DNA of 64,000 nt from G963666935 sp963666935 (GTDB lineage: Bacteria; Bacillota; Clostridia; Christensenellales; CAG-138), in contig OY762936.1 in the NCBI GenBank assembly GCA_963666935.1, forward strand, positions 1,984,001 to 2,048,000, given 5' to 3'. Under the pieces are notes generated by a model, which saw only the letters and a program-made list of their open reading frames with translations, did not search any database and had not been told where the DNA came from. Positions 26,552 to 35,104 of the stretch are shown here, in pieces; position 1 is the stretch's first letter, and the number at the start of each line of letters is the position of its first letter. Both the position numbers and the translations under genes were made by a program.

Positions 26552-27399
26552 GCCTGTTTTCCCCCCTTCGCCAGAAACACGATAATATCTTCCAGACTGG
26601 TATGTTCGGTTACGAGCTCGTTCGCAACCGATGACTTGTTCACCAGCGCCTCAACGCCGAAGGCACCTTCCTTTTTGCTCTTTACGGCCTGGGTTGGAAT
26701 CGCGGAAAAATCCGACCTGGACATTTTCACGATCGCGTATTGCTCCAGCAACCTGTCTTTTTCTTCGCAGAAAAGCAGCTTGCCGTTATGGATGAACGCG
26801 ATGTAGTCGCATATCTTTTCCAGGTCGCTTACAATATGGGAAGAAAGCAGAATCGAATGACTTTCATCTCGGGTAAACTCGTTGAAGATATCCAGCATCT
26901 CGTCCCGGACGATGGGATCAAGGCCGCTGGTGGCCTCGTCAAGAATCAGCAGCTTGGGGTTATGGGACATGGCCACCGCGATGGCCAGCTTCATCTTCAT
27001 TCCCCGGGAAAAGTCCTTGAACACCTTTGTCTGCGGAAGATTAAACGTGCGCAGATATCTAAAATAGCACGCTTCATCCCAGTTCTGGTACGTATGCTTC
27101 ATTATGGCGTTGACGTTTTTCGGCATGATGACCTCCGGGAAATACGCCTCGTCGAGCACCACCCCGATCTCCTCTTTGACCTTTAGAAAATCCGGGCTTT
27201 GGTTATCAACGCCAAGCACCCGCACGGTCCCTTCATCACGGGAAATTGCATCCATAATCAGGTTGATGGTCGTGCTTTTCCCGGCGCCGTTTTCACCCAC
27301 CAGCCCCAAAATACTGCCGGACGGCAGCGAGAATCTGATGTGGTCCAGCGTAAAGCCGGAATACCGCTTTGTCAGGTTTTCAATCTCAATGGCATTCAT
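26548..27399 (-). CDS. ABC transporter ATP-binding protein
   Basis: A 283-residue ATPase. Walker A is GENGAGKST, the signature is FSRGMKMKLAIA, Walker B is LLILDEATSGLDP and the switch is LLSSHIVSD. It belongs to the branch that is usually encoded next to YtrA-like GntR repressors, as here: the gntR gene ends 4 bases upstream. Confidence 0.9.
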   Translation of the reverse strand: MNAIEIENLTKRYSGFTLDHIRFSLPSGSILGLVGENGAGKSTTINLIMDAISRDEGTVRVLGVDNQSPDFLKVKEEIGVVLDEAYFPEVIMPKNVNAIMKHTYQNWDEACYFRYLRTFNLPQTKVFKDFSRGMKMKLAIAVAMSHNPKLLILDEATSGLDPIVRDEMLDIFNEFTRDESHSILLSSHIVSDLEKICDYIAFIHNGKLLFCEEKDRLLEQYAIVKMSRSDFSAIPTQAVKSKKEGAFGVEALVNKSSVANELVTEHTSLEDIIVFLAKGGKQA

Positions 27400-27403
27400 T
27401 GAT

Positions 27404-27778
27404 TCAATACTCCTCTTGAATGACGCGGAACATTTCTATGATATCTTCCTCCGACAGGCCACAGGCCGGAGCAAGCGCCATAATTTTCCGCATATGATCC
27501 TCAATTTGCGCAAGGTGCGCCTCCTTAATCAGCTCCATATTCTTTTTTGCCACATAACAGCCCTTTGCGGCAACGGTGTAGATATACCCGTCCCGCTCCA
27601 GCTCATCGTACGCGCGCTTGGTGGTGATTACACTGATGCGCAAATCCTTGGCCAGCAACCGGATCGACGGCAATATATCCCCCTCGCACAGCGCGCCGCA
27701 AATGATGCTGTTTTTGATCTGCGTGTAGATTTGCTCGTAGATCGGCTGATTGTTGGCGTTGCTGATGATGATGTCCAA
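27404..27778 (-). CDS. GntR/YtrA-family transcriptional regulator
   Basis: A 124-residue regulator with a GntR winged helix (QPIYEQIYTQIKNSI, PSIRLLAKDLRISVITTKRAYDEL, YTVAAKGCYV) and a short helical tail, the size of the YtrA subfamily that represses its own ABC operon. GAGGTGG lies before the ATG. A perfect 12-bp-arm palindrome 17 bases before its start, overlapping likely -10/-35 elements, is the probable autoregulatory operator. Confidence 0.88.
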   Translation of the reverse strand: MDIIISNANNQPIYEQIYTQIKNSIICGALCEGDILPSIRLLAKDLRISVITTKRAYDELERDGYIYTVAAKGCYVAKKNMELIKEAHLAQIEDHMRKIMALAPACGLSEEDIIEMFRVIQEEY

Positions 27779-27794
27779 GAGCCACCTCGCTTTA

Positions 27795-27825
27795 TAATCT
27801 GTATATTAACAGTATATACAGATTA
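27795..27825. promoter_or_regulatory. Operator palindrome of the minus-strand GntR-ABC operon
   Basis: TAATCTGTATAT and ATATACAGATTA form perfect 12-bp arms around a 7-nt spacer. The site overlaps a minus-strand promoter candidate (TTGCAT, 16 nt, TAATAT). Position and symmetry fit autorepression by the adjacent GntR protein. Confidence 0.75.
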
Positions 27826-27896
27826 TGCAATAAAACAAGATTTGTCAAGGGCGAAAAATAAAATATATTCTGTATCAAGATAACTTCTTTTGCCTC

Positions 27897-27924
27897 TTGT
27901 ATTTTGTATAACTTGTATTATAAT
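27897..27924 (+). promoter_or_regulatory. Predicted promoter of the plus-strand gntR
   Basis: TTGTAT and TATAAT with a 16-nt spacer, 26 bases before the start. The -10 lies inside the palindrome at 27913-27935. Confidence 0.65.
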
Positions 27925-27935
27925 ATATAATACAA
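27913..27935. promoter_or_regulatory. Operator palindrome of the plus-strand GntR gene
   Basis: TTGTATTATA and TATAATACAA are perfect 10-bp arms around a 3-nt spacer, covering the -10. The sequence differs from the palindrome 90 bases away that serves the divergent GntR, so the two regulators probably do not share sites. Confidence 0.75.
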
Positions 27936-27949
27936 AGGAAGGTGATACC

Positions 27950-28330
27950 ATGTTGCTGCGGCTGGATTTTTCACTGGATACGCCAATTTACATGCAGATA
28001 CGCAATCAGATCATTTTGGGAATTGCCGGCGGAAGCCTGAAGCCCGGCGAAAGGCTCCCCACCGTTCGCGCCCTGGCCGATGAGTCCGGCGTCAACATGA
28101 TGACGGTGAACAAGGCTTATCAGCTTCTCAAGCAGGAGGGCTATATCACCGCCGACCGGAGAAGCGGAGCCACCGTTACGGACCCTGAAAGCCGAGGTGT
28201 GCTTTCTGCCAAGGCCGAGTCGGAGCTGAAGCTGATTATTTCGGAGGCGAAAATCGCCGGAATCCCGGAAGAAGAGTTCCTGCAGATGTGTAAAAGCCTG
28301 TATCATGATTTGGAGGTGCGCCCATGCTGA
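27950..28330 (+). CDS. GntR/YtrA-family transcriptional regulator
   Basis: A 126-residue regulator with a GntR winged helix (TPIYMQIRNQIILGI, LPTVRALADESGVNMMTVNKAYQLL, ITADRRSGATV) and a short C-terminal helix pair. The start at 27950 follows AAAGGAAGGTG; the upstream in-frame ATG at 27890 precedes the promoter and is rejected. It overlaps the next gene by 7 bases, so it probably controls that membrane protein. It is the divergent neighbour of a second GntR of the same subfamily. Confidence 0.87.
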   Translation: MLLRLDFSLDTPIYMQIRNQIILGIAGGSLKPGERLPTVRALADESGVNMMTVNKAYQLLKQEGYITADRRSGATVTDPESRGVLSAKAESELKLIISEAKIAGIPEEEFLQMCKSLYHDLEVRPC

Positions 28331-29706
28331 TGAAGATCATATTATTCGCCTGTTTTGCTCCCCTGCCCCTCATCCTGTATTTCGTGCTGCGCAACGAAAC
28401 GAAGCCCAAAAAGAACCTCATACTGGGGGTCACGCTGCCTGCGGACGCCCGGATGGACAGCGCGGTGAAAGCACTGTGTTTAAGTTTCAGGCGGCAAAAT
28501 GCCCTGCTGACGCTGCTCATAACGTTTTTGACAATCCCGCCGTTTTTCCTCATGTATGATTCTATGGTTTTCACCTATTTTATGACGTGGCTGCTGCTTG
28601 CCCTTGCCGTTTACTTCATCCTTTACGCGGTCTACAACAAAAAGCTGAGGCTGCTCAAGGCCGAAAACAGCTGGTACGGCGAGGCGGCAGGGCTTGCGCT
28701 TGTGGACGTAAAGCTGGCCGCTATGCCCACCCGTCAGCTCAGCATCCTTTGGTTCCTTCCTCCCATGGTCATCGGCATCATCCCTGCGGTTTATACCGCC
28801 TGCACACGGTGGGGAACGGACGGGTTCTGGCCGCTATTCATCGCTTATGTGTTTCTGGCGGCGATGGTGATTCTCTTTGGCTCTTTGTACTACACTATCT
28901 ACCGCCAGAGAGCAGAGGTAGTGGACGAGGACACCTCCCTTAATGCGGTGCTGACCCAGGTGCGCCGATACAACTGGATCAAATTCTGGATGATTTCGGC
29001 ATGGCTCACCGGCATTTTCACACTTTTGTTCTGGGCGCTGCATAGCATTATGGCACAGCCCGTCTCCGTTCTGGCATACACTTTGCTTTTGTTCGCCGTG
29101 GCACTGCATGCGGAGTTTAAAACCAGAAAAATTCAGCAGCAACTTACGCAAAGCAGTGGGAAGGACGTTTATACCGACGAAGACGACAAGTGGCTCTTCG
29201 GCCTTATATACAATAACCCCGCCGACCGGCATTTCATGGTAAACCGGCGCACCGGCATGGGTATGACAATCAACCTCGCCCGGATACCGGGAAAAACCGT
29301 GATGGCAGTTACCGCAATCCTGCTGCTGTCCATGCCGTTTTGGGGCATATGGATGATGGATGAAGAGTTCACGCCCGTAACGCTGCGCACAGAAGAGACC
29401 GTCATCATAGCGGGCCATACTTCCGACGAATACCGAATCAGCTATGAAGACGTCGAATCGGCGACCTTACTTTCCGTCTTACCCGAAGGTAGGCGAACCA
29501 ACGGCACCGGCATGGCGAGCGTGCTGAAGGGTAGCTTTGATCTGGACGGAATTGGCCCCTGCCGCCTCTGCCTAGACCCGCGTACCGCACCGTTTATTGA
29601 AATCAAAACGGCCAACCAGATCTATGTCCTAGGTTCGTCCGACAGCAATGAAACGTACGCGGTTTATTGTGCGCTCGCAGCTTTGGACACCGGAGTTGCA
29701 AAATAG
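28324..29706 (+). CDS. DUF5808-type membrane protein
   Basis: A 460-residue membrane protein with about eight or nine transmembrane segments. In its middle is a motif of the form DDKWLFGLIYNNPADRHFMVNRRTGMG typical of DUF5808, which occurs in clostridial and bacillal membrane proteins regulated by GntR. The last 110 residues form a soluble beta-rich segment (VTLRTEETVIIAG, DEYRISYEDVESATLL), resembling PH-like domains of bacterial membrane proteins. Function unknown; envelope stress response is a possibility from context only. Confidence 0.75.
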   Translation: MLMKIILFACFAPLPLILYFVLRNETKPKKNLILGVTLPADARMDSAVKALCLSFRRQNALLTLLITFLTIPPFFLMYDSMVFTYFMTWLLLALAVYFILYAVYNKKLRLLKAENSWYGEAAGLALVDVKLAAMPTRQLSILWFLPPMVIGIIPAVYTACTRWGTDGFWPLFIAYVFLAAMVILFGSLYYTIYRQRAEVVDEDTSLNAVLTQVRRYNWIKFWMISAWLTGIFTLLFWALHSIMAQPVSVLAYTLLLFAVALHAEFKTRKIQQQLTQSSGKDVYTDEDDKWLFGLIYNNPADRHFMVNRRTGMGMTINLARIPGKTVMAVTAILLLSMPFWGIWMMDEEFTPVTLRTEETVIIAGHTSDEYRISYEDVESATLLSVLPEGRRTNGTGMASVLKGSFDLDGIGPCRLCLDPRTAPFIEIKTANQIYVLGSSDSNETYAVYCALAALDTGVAK

Positions 29707-29750
29707 CGCAAGCACTTTGTGTATGCGGCGAAATCAGCCCTATGACAATA

Positions 29751-29786
29751 CGGCGGCCGGAAAAAATCCCGGCCGCCGTGTTTTTA
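29751..29786 (+). terminator. Rho-independent terminator after the DUF5808 gene
   Basis: CGGCGGCCGG and CCGGCCGCCG pair perfectly around an A-rich loop and are followed by TGTTTTTATT. Confidence 0.85.
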
Positions 29787-29817
29787 TTATTGCTGCGCCT
29801 GCGAGGGCGTCATGCTT

Positions 29818-30099
29818 TTATGTGTCACATTCTTCTACGGTTTCTCTTTCCTTCCAATACCTGCTACCGTCTCGTGTTCTGCAGAGATATCCGCCGTCAA
29901 TCAGCTCCCGCCGCAGCAGAAAATAGTCGCCGAAAGTATGCCAGTTGTCAATGACCGCATTGACTTCCTTTTCGGTGTAATCTCTGCCACAAGAGAATTT
30001 CCCCACAAGATAGGAGAGAATTGCCTGCTTGCGCTTCATTTTCCCGGGAAGCTGCTTGATCTTCCCTTCGTCATCTAAAAACATTTCAATTGTTTTCAT
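29818..30099 (-). CDS. DUF2087 domain protein
   Basis: A 93-residue protein that is nearly all DUF2087: FLDDEGKIKQLPGKMKRK, YTEKEVNAVIDNWH, then FLLRRELIDGGYL and RDGSRYW. In other bacteria this domain is often at the C-terminus of ArsR-type HTH regulators; here it stands alone. It lies 18 bases after the GIY-YIG-like gene on the same strand. The biochemical role is not established. Confidence 0.82.
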   Translation of the reverse strand: MKTIEMFLDDEGKIKQLPGKMKRKQAILSYLVGKFSCGRDYTEKEVNAVIDNWHTFGDYFLLRRELIDGGYLCRTRDGSRYWKERETVEECDT

Positions 30100-30117
30100 A
30101 GCTCAATCCAATTCCCT

Positions 30118-30462
30118 TCAGTAAAGCATACCAGCGTCAAACTTTTCCGACCAAAGCTCTTTGAGCATATTGATGTCATCTTTGAACTCCTTCGCTGTTT
30201 GCGATTCTTTTTTTGTAAGCTCCTCAAGGACTTCAAGAACAAATATGTTTACGCCGAATTTCTTCCAGTCTTCCTGCAACTTCATATGTATGCAGCCGCC
30301 GGTCTGCTGTGAAAATTCAAAGCGGTTTTTAATCCCTTCCAAGTCTTCGGTGCTCACTAACAGAACTTTGCCGTTAGCGGTATTCTTGATTGCGCATACA
30401 CCCCCGGTGATTTTTCGCTGCCGGTAAGCAGCTTTCTGGTCTCTTCTGTTCTGCTGTCCCAT
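30118..30462 (-). CDS. GIY-YIG nuclease-family protein (divergent)
   Basis: A 114-residue protein resembling small GIY-YIG-type proteins of Firmicutes: an N-terminal strand GVCAIKNTANGKVLL, where the usual GIY and YIG motifs are altered, and a following STEDLEGIKNRFEFS helix. The usual catalytic Tyr residues are not clearly present, so nuclease activity is doubtful. AAAAGGAGG lies a few bases before the ATG. It appears to be in a two-gene unit with the DUF2087 gene. Confidence 0.6.
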   Translation of the reverse strand: MGQQNRRDQKAAYRQRKITGGVCAIKNTANGKVLLVSTEDLEGIKNRFEFSQQTGGCIHMKLQEDWKKFGVNIFVLEVLEELTKKESQTAKEFKDDINMLKELWSEKFDAGMLY

Positions 30463-30681
30463 AAATTGGCCTCCTTTTCAAATCCATTGTCATATGCATC
30501 CTAATTGGCATATTGACAAAGCGCTATTGTTCATTATTTGCACAACGGGTACTGTGTGAACATTTTTTTGGATTATGGTTCATTGCATCCGGTAGACTGC
30601 CTTTTGTCTTTCCTTTGTTGTTCCATGCTTCCAAGCCTGTTGTCAAAGACAATCCATAATAAAGCAAGACAGAGCTTGCGC

Positions 30682-31155
30682 TTAAAGCAGCGGCAGTTCC
30701 ATTTTGGTATGGTCCGAGGGCTGCAGCTTCCGGAAACCCAGTTTTTCGTAGACCGGTTTCCCCATAGCCGATGCGGAAAGCTCGATAAACGATACATTTT
30801 GCCTTTTCGCCTCCGCAATCAACAGCTTCATCACCTCCGTGGCATATCCCTTTCTGCGGTACTGAGGATAAGTGAGAACGTTGTGGATCGTCGCTATTTT
30901 TCCGGTTGGGCACGCAATGTTTGCAGGCTTTTCGTGAATCGACAAAAATGCCGTAGCGGCAATGACGCCTTCTTCCTCTTCCACCAACGCCGCAAAGAAA
31001 TCCGAATTTAAATGCGCCGGATAATATTCCTTCAGCTGTGCGGTAATCGCAACATGCTCCGCATCTGTCACAGCCCAGTTTTCCGAGTGAAAATAATCAA
31101 ACCTAACCCTGATCAGCGCATCCAAATCTCGAATATCCGCCATGCGAACTTTCAT
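30682..31155 (-). CDS. GNAT family N-acetyltransferase
   Basis: A 157-residue GNAT enzyme (acetyl-CoA dependent). The N-terminal part is VRMADIRDLDALIRVRFDYF, the acetyl-CoA loop is YPQYRRKGYATEVMKLL (R-x-x-G-x-A type), and the C-terminal strand is FIELSASAMGKPVYEKLGF. GGGGGGATAGG lies just before ATG 31155, which I prefer to the ATG at 31179. The acceptor substrate is unknown. No operon partner is obvious. Confidence 0.87.
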   Translation of the reverse strand: MKVRMADIRDLDALIRVRFDYFHSENWAVTDAEHVAITAQLKEYYPAHLNSDFFAALVEEEEGVIAATAFLSIHEKPANIACPTGKIATIHNVLTYPQYRRKGYATEVMKLLIAEAKRQNVSFIELSASAMGKPVYEKLGFRKLQPSDHTKMELPLL

Positions 31156-31248
31156 CCCTATCCCCCCTATCGCAATCAACTAATTCCAGTATACAGCCCT
31201 TTGTTTTTAAAACCCAAGCAGATTGATGCCATTTCAGCATAGCCGTGT

Positions 31249-31824
31249 TTATTCCGCCTGCTGACTTTCCTGTTTATGGCAGTTGTCCAACGCGCACTGC
31301 ACCGTGCCCTTCATCAACGCCACAAGTTTATGGATGGTTTGCTCCGGGTCCTCGCTCATACCTCCGCCGATCCACTCCAAAGACATCCCCACCACTGCGC
31401 TTGTGAAAAATGATGCCACCATATCAATGTCCGATTGTTCGTATTCCGCGTTTTGGGCCTGTTTGGCCACATAGTCGAAAATCGCCTTATCGACGACGCA
31501 AAAAAGGTATCGTTCCATATATTCACGACCTACCGAATGGTAAAGGTGCTCAATGGCCCGTTTGTTCTCAAATGCAAACTCCATAAGCCGGAGGTATCCG
31601 TCCTCCCAGGAGTCGAATTCATTTTCGTCTTTTAGGGTTTTCTGCGTCTCCGAAATAAAAAGCACTTCCGGCAGTTGGTAGATATCCTCAAAATAGTAAT
31701 AGAAGGTCTTCCGGCTGATGCCGCATTCCTTCGCAAGGTCCGTTACGGTAATCTGGTCAAGCGGGCGCTGGTTGAGGAGTTTTATAAACGCTTCTATGAT
31801 CGCTTTTTTTGTAAATTGCTGCAT
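31249..31824 (-). CDS. TetR/AcrR family transcriptional regulator
   Basis: A 191-residue regulator with an N-terminal TetR helix-turn-helix (ITVTDLAKECGISRKTFYYYFEDIYQL) and a C-terminal ligand or dimerisation domain of the TetR_C type often called DhaS-like. No target is obvious; the downstream gene on the same strand is a GNAT enzyme about 90 bases away and the gene upstream is an antiporter. It ends in a Cys/His-containing tail. Confidence 0.86.
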   Translation of the reverse strand: MQQFTKKAIIEAFIKLLNQRPLDQITVTDLAKECGISRKTFYYYFEDIYQLPEVLFISETQKTLKDENEFDSWEDGYLRLMEFAFENKRAIEHLYHSVGREYMERYLFCVVDKAIFDYVAKQAQNAEYEQSDIDMVASFFTSAVVGMSLEWIGGGMSEDPEQTIHKLVALMKGTVQCALDNCHKQESQQAE

Positions 31825-31991
31825 ATACCGATATCCTTTATCATGTTAAAAACAGCTTATTATACTATGTTTTTATCTATGTTTCAAGAAAGGTGCATAG
31901 ATTATCCGGCTTTGCAAGCCATTCCCGAAGCGGGATAAACCTGTACAGCCGGATGACAAAAAGCCTTTACAGTTGGGTTTGTCCGCATAGA

Positions 31992-33239
31992 TTATGCGGC
32001 TTTGTCGCGATGGTATGCGGCGCCCAGCGTAATCGGCGTAACAAAGCTCGTGATGATAATCAGAATCACGATAAAGGGCATAATGGCACCACTGATGATG
32101 CCATGCTCGACGCCCTTCTGCGCCGCCACAAGCGCCACTTCGGCACGCGCCATCATCCCCACGCCCACCTTAAAAGAATCTCCGGTTCCATAGCGACAGA
32201 GAAGAGCCGCGCCACCGCAACCAACCACCTTGCCCAGCATACCCATCAGAATAAACAATGCCCCGAATATCACCATGCCCATGTTGAGGCTCGTAAATTG
32301 GGTTGACAGGCCGATGTTGCCAAAAAAGAGCGGTGCGAAAATCATATAGCCCAAGATATCGGACTTGCGGTCGATATACTGCCGATCCGGGTTGGTGGAC
32401 AGGATCAGCCCCATAATGTAGGCACCCGTAATATCGGCAATACCGAACCAATGCTCGCTGGCATAGGCAACGATAAAGCAAACCGCCATACTAAAAATCG
32501 GAATGAGCCGGTGATGCGGGAACCGCAAATCCAGCTTCCGAAAAAACTTGGAGGCCACAAACGCCAAAAGCCCCACCGTTACAAAAAACAGCACCATCTT
32601 GAGAACGACCATCCACGGATTTACTATTTCTGAGGCGGCGCCGCCCTTCATTGCCAGCACGAAGGAGAGCACAATGATTCCAATAATATCGTCAATGATC
32701 GCCGCCGCAATAATTGTGCTACCGACCTTTGAGTTCAGCTTCCCAAGCTCACGCAGTGTCGCCACGCTGACGCTGACAGAAGTGGCCGCCAATATCGTGC
32801 CGTAAAACAAGTTCATGAGCATGGTTTCGTGGTTTAAAGCCGCGAATCCGCCATTATACAGCGTTGCGACCCAAAATCCCAATCCCATAGGCACGATAAC
32901 GCCTGCAATCGTTATCACAACAGCCGAGCCGCCAATGACTTTGATCTGCTTTAGGTCCGTTTCAAGGCCGGCAGAAAACATAATCAAAATCACGCCGATT
33001 TTGGCAAAAAATCCAATTCCCGTCATGCTGGTGTCGTTTAAAACTGTTTGTCCGGGGATATAGTTGATCAATCCAACCAATACTCCGGCAAGCAGCATTC
33101 CGACCACAGACGGCAGTTTAAGCATGTTGCAAAATTTCATCAGTATTTTCGAGACAATCAGCAATAGCGCTACAGGCAGTAAAACAAGGTAGTAATCCAA
33201 TTGATTCCATCTCCAAACATATTTTTCCTTCATAAACAC
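31992..33239 (-). CDS. CPA2-type cation:proton antiporter
   Basis: A 415-residue protein with about 12-13 transmembrane helices of the Na+/H+ exchanger domain (KefB/NapA-like). Features: LPSVVGMLLAGVLVGL, LIMFSAGLETDLKQ, TSVSVSVATLRELGKL, IIAAAIIDDIIGIIVLS, with the DD ion-binding pair, and MARAEVALVAAQKG. It has no C-terminal RCK/TrkA regulatory domain. It likely exchanges Na+ or K+ for H+. Single-gene unit. Confidence 0.88.
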   Translation of the reverse strand: MFMKEKYVWRWNQLDYYLVLLPVALLLIVSKILMKFCNMLKLPSVVGMLLAGVLVGLINYIPGQTVLNDTSMTGIGFFAKIGVILIMFSAGLETDLKQIKVIGGSAVVITIAGVIVPMGLGFWVATLYNGGFAALNHETMLMNLFYGTILAATSVSVSVATLRELGKLNSKVGSTIIAAAIIDDIIGIIVLSFVLAMKGGAASEIVNPWMVVLKMVLFFVTVGLLAFVASKFFRKLDLRFPHHRLIPIFSMAVCFIVAYASEHWFGIADITGAYIMGLILSTNPDRQYIDRKSDILGYMIFAPLFFGNIGLSTQFTSLNMGMVIFGALFILMGMLGKVVGCGGAALLCRYGTGDSFKVGVGMMARAEVALVAAQKGVEHGIISGAIMPFIVILIIITSFVTPITLGAAYHRDKAA

Positions 33240-33563
33240 CTGTGCTTATCGCAACAGCATTTATAATTTATCCTCACGGGCAAAGTTGCCTCGGCCGCTC
33301 AGGTATCGCGTGCTGGGGCAGAATTAGATCCAGATAGGATCTGTCACATCTTCTGTTCTTAGTTTGCCTCACAGATACCACTCTATCATAAAAAGTCGCT
33401 TTAGGACTTAATAGATTCTAAATTATAGATATAAGTCGCACTGCGCAAAGATACAACTCTCAAAAACAAACATATGTGAGAATTTCTCACATTTTTATTT
33501 AACTGAGAAGTTTTTATTCTATTTATCCTCTCCTTATGAACAATGCTATTATCGCCGCCGACA

Positions 33564-33597
33564 AAAAAGGCACCTACGATTGGTTCCTTTTTTGTCA
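33564..33597. terminator. Intergenic hairpin with A and T runs
   Basis: AAAAAAGGCACC and GGTTCCTTTTTT pair with one mismatch around a 7-nt loop. It can act as a terminator in either direction within the otherwise non-coding 33240-33612 stretch, where I see no gene. Confidence 0.6.
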
Positions 33598-33612
33598 CAA
33601 TCGTAAAGCAGA

Positions 33613-33765
33613 TTAAGCATGATTCGGGTTCGCATTGAAAAGTGTGGCGCTTTTTTTCGAATGCTTCTTCCATAGTGCAAAAACAATCCAAACACAGCCG
33701 GCCACCATAACATAAGCCGCGCCCTCAAGACACCAAACATTGGGAAAATCGTTTTTGAGGATCAC
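33613..33765 (-). pseudogene. Remnant of a small membrane protein gene (50 codons)
   Basis: One frame on the minus strand reads as a plausible membrane fragment: a stretch with NDFPNVWCLEG, a hydrophobic helix AAYVMVAGCVWIVFALW, a basic KKHSKK end, then a short tail and stop. It has only a GTG with no ribosome site as start. A good GAGGAG plus ATG at 33796 leads into a different frame, so a frameshift between the two is possible. It follows the MerR gene directly on the same strand. Confidence 0.3.
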
Positions 33766-33807
33766 GGCTGCCGCATTGACTCGTATAATTCATCCTATTC
33801 TCCTCAT

Positions 33808-34542
33808 CTACCTACCGTGCTCCGGCTCATCTGCATAAGTCTCCACACAGTATCCCTTGTATCCACAGTTTATACACGTGAGCTTTCTCGTTTTAAGCGT
33901 GTGCTTCGCGAATGTAAATTCTTTGATCGCAGGGCGGAACTTTTTGCCGCATTCCGGGCAGAGATAGGCGGTATTTCGATAGTACATCCGAACAAGCAAA
34001 CCGGCGGTTACAATGACGATTGCCATACCTGCAATAAACGGCCACCAGATCCCCCTTTTGATCCCGTAGATTAGCGTGCCGATCTCCACGATGTCCATCA
34101 GAATGCCGACGATCAGCATGACGGCATAGGTCCTCTTTAATTTCTTATTCCCTGTCATATTCTTCTCTATGTCGTCAATGGAATTGACGGCGATACTGTT
34201 CGTGGTGCGAATGTTTTCTCGAATCACTCGAATCGCCTGTTTCTGCTTCTCCCTTTTGCCGATTTCGGCATTGATCTGCTTTTCCTGTTCATCCAGCAAA
34301 AGCGACAACACCTTGTTTCGGTTTTCGCTGCTGAGAATTCCTTTGATGGAGTCCAACGAGAGCCCCAAGGCTTTCAGCAGGCAGATCAAACGCAGCTGCT
34401 TCAGATCGTCTTCGGTATACAGCCGCCTTCCGCCTTCCGTCAGCTCCGCAGGTTTGAGTAAATCCTTCACATCGTAAAACTGAACCGTTCGGACGGAAAC
34501 ATCGCACAGCTTTGCCAGCTCGCCCGTCGTATATTCCGACAT
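33808..34542 (-). CDS. Membrane-anchored MerR-family regulator with C-terminal zinc ribbon
   Basis: A 244-residue protein. The N-terminus is a MerR winged helix (TTGELAKLCDVSVRTVQFYD, GRRLYTEDDLKQLRLICLLK), followed by a coiled-coil dimer helix of about 50 residues. Two hydrophobic helices follow (about 135-185), and then a C-terminal zinc-ribbon-like segment with two CxxC pairs (LCPECGKKF and LTCINCGYKG). The start is ATG 34542 after GGAGGTG. A MerR-type promoter with a 19-nt spacer containing a palindrome lies upstream, suggesting autoregulation. It is unusual for a MerR protein to be tied to the membrane; the signal it senses is unknown. Confidence 0.85.
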   Translation of the reverse strand: MSEYTTGELAKLCDVSVRTVQFYDVKDLLKPAELTEGGRRLYTEDDLKQLRLICLLKALGLSLDSIKGILSSENRNKVLSLLLDEQEKQINAEIGKREKQKQAIRVIRENIRTTNSIAVNSIDDIEKNMTGNKKLKRTYAVMLIVGILMDIVEIGTLIYGIKRGIWWPFIAGMAIVIVTAGLLVRMYYRNTAYLCPECGKKFRPAIKEFTFAKHTLKTRKLTCINCGYKGYCVETYADEPEHGR

Positions 34543-34563
34543 AGATTTCACCTCCATGATTGC

Positions 34564-34594
34564 ATCATATTTCATTACGCTGCGTAATGAGCAA
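34564..34594 (-). promoter_or_regulatory. MerR-type promoter with 19-bp spacer and palindromic operator
   Basis: On the minus strand TTGCTC and TATGAT are separated by 19 nt. The spacer region holds the perfect palindrome TCATTACGC-A-GCGTAATGA (34590-34572). An overlong spacer with a centred dyad is the hallmark of promoters twisted into shape by MerR proteins. Confidence 0.75.
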
Positions 34595-34669
34595 CGGGTT
34601 ACGTAAGGGGATTTTTATATTTTTTTGATTTGTATTTAATTTTACCGCAATTTTTTCAGCTTTTGAACA

Positions 34670-34699
34670 ATAAAAGCGCCCGCAAAGGACGCTTTTTAT
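34670..34699. terminator. Terminator after mscL
   Basis: On the minus strand AAAAGCGTCC pairs with GGGCGCTTTT around a short loop and is followed by a T-rich tail; an A-run on the other side allows bidirectional use. Confidence 0.75.
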
Positions 34700-34711
34700 C
34701 AATCGTTCCCC

Positions 34712-35104
34712 CTATTTGTTTTTCAACAAGTCCCGGATCTCCTCAAGCAGTACAACTTCCTCTTTGGGCGTGGCAGGAGCAGGTGCTTCGGCTGCCTTTT
34801 TCTTTTTGGAAGAAAGAAGCTTCACAAAGAGGAAAATAAAGAACGCAACGATCAAAAAATCGACAATGGACTGGATAAAGGAACCATACAGAATTGCGGC
34901 TTCCGCAGCGTCGCCGCTTGCAGGCACAATCACCCATTTTAAATCCGCAAAGTTAACGCCGCCTAAAATAAGGCCAACCACAGGCATGAGGATATCATTG
35001 ACCAGTGAGCTCACAATTTTGCCGAATGCGCCGCCGATAATCACGGCGACGGCGAGATCCATCACATTTCCTTTGAGCGCAAATCCCTTAAACTCTTTTA
35101 GCAT
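34712..35104 (-). CDS. mscL: Large-conductance mechanosensitive channel
   Basis: A 130-residue two-helix channel subunit. The N-terminus [21 protein letters not shown] is diagnostic, followed by [19 protein letters not shown], a periplasmic loop, helix 2 ([20 protein letters not shown]) and a charged C-terminal helix. It opens under membrane tension in osmotic downshock. It ends at a terminator and stands alone. Confidence 0.96.
   Translation of the reverse strand: MLKEFKGFALKGNVMDLAVAVIIGGAFGKIVSSLVNDILMPVVGLILGGVNFADLKWVIVPASGDAAEAAILYGSFIQSIVDFLIVAFFIFLFVKLLSSKKKKAAEAPAPATPKEEVVLLEEIRDLLKNK

Noticed and set aside
30524..30913. 129-codon ORF opposite the GNAT gene frame (minus strand)
   Set aside because: It overlaps the GNAT gene in another frame and has low-quality composition with no ribosome site.
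33401..33691. 96-codon ORF in the gap before the MerR gene (minus strand)
   Set aside because: It spans a hairpin terminator, has no ribosome site, and the overlapping frame shows better coding character for its first part.
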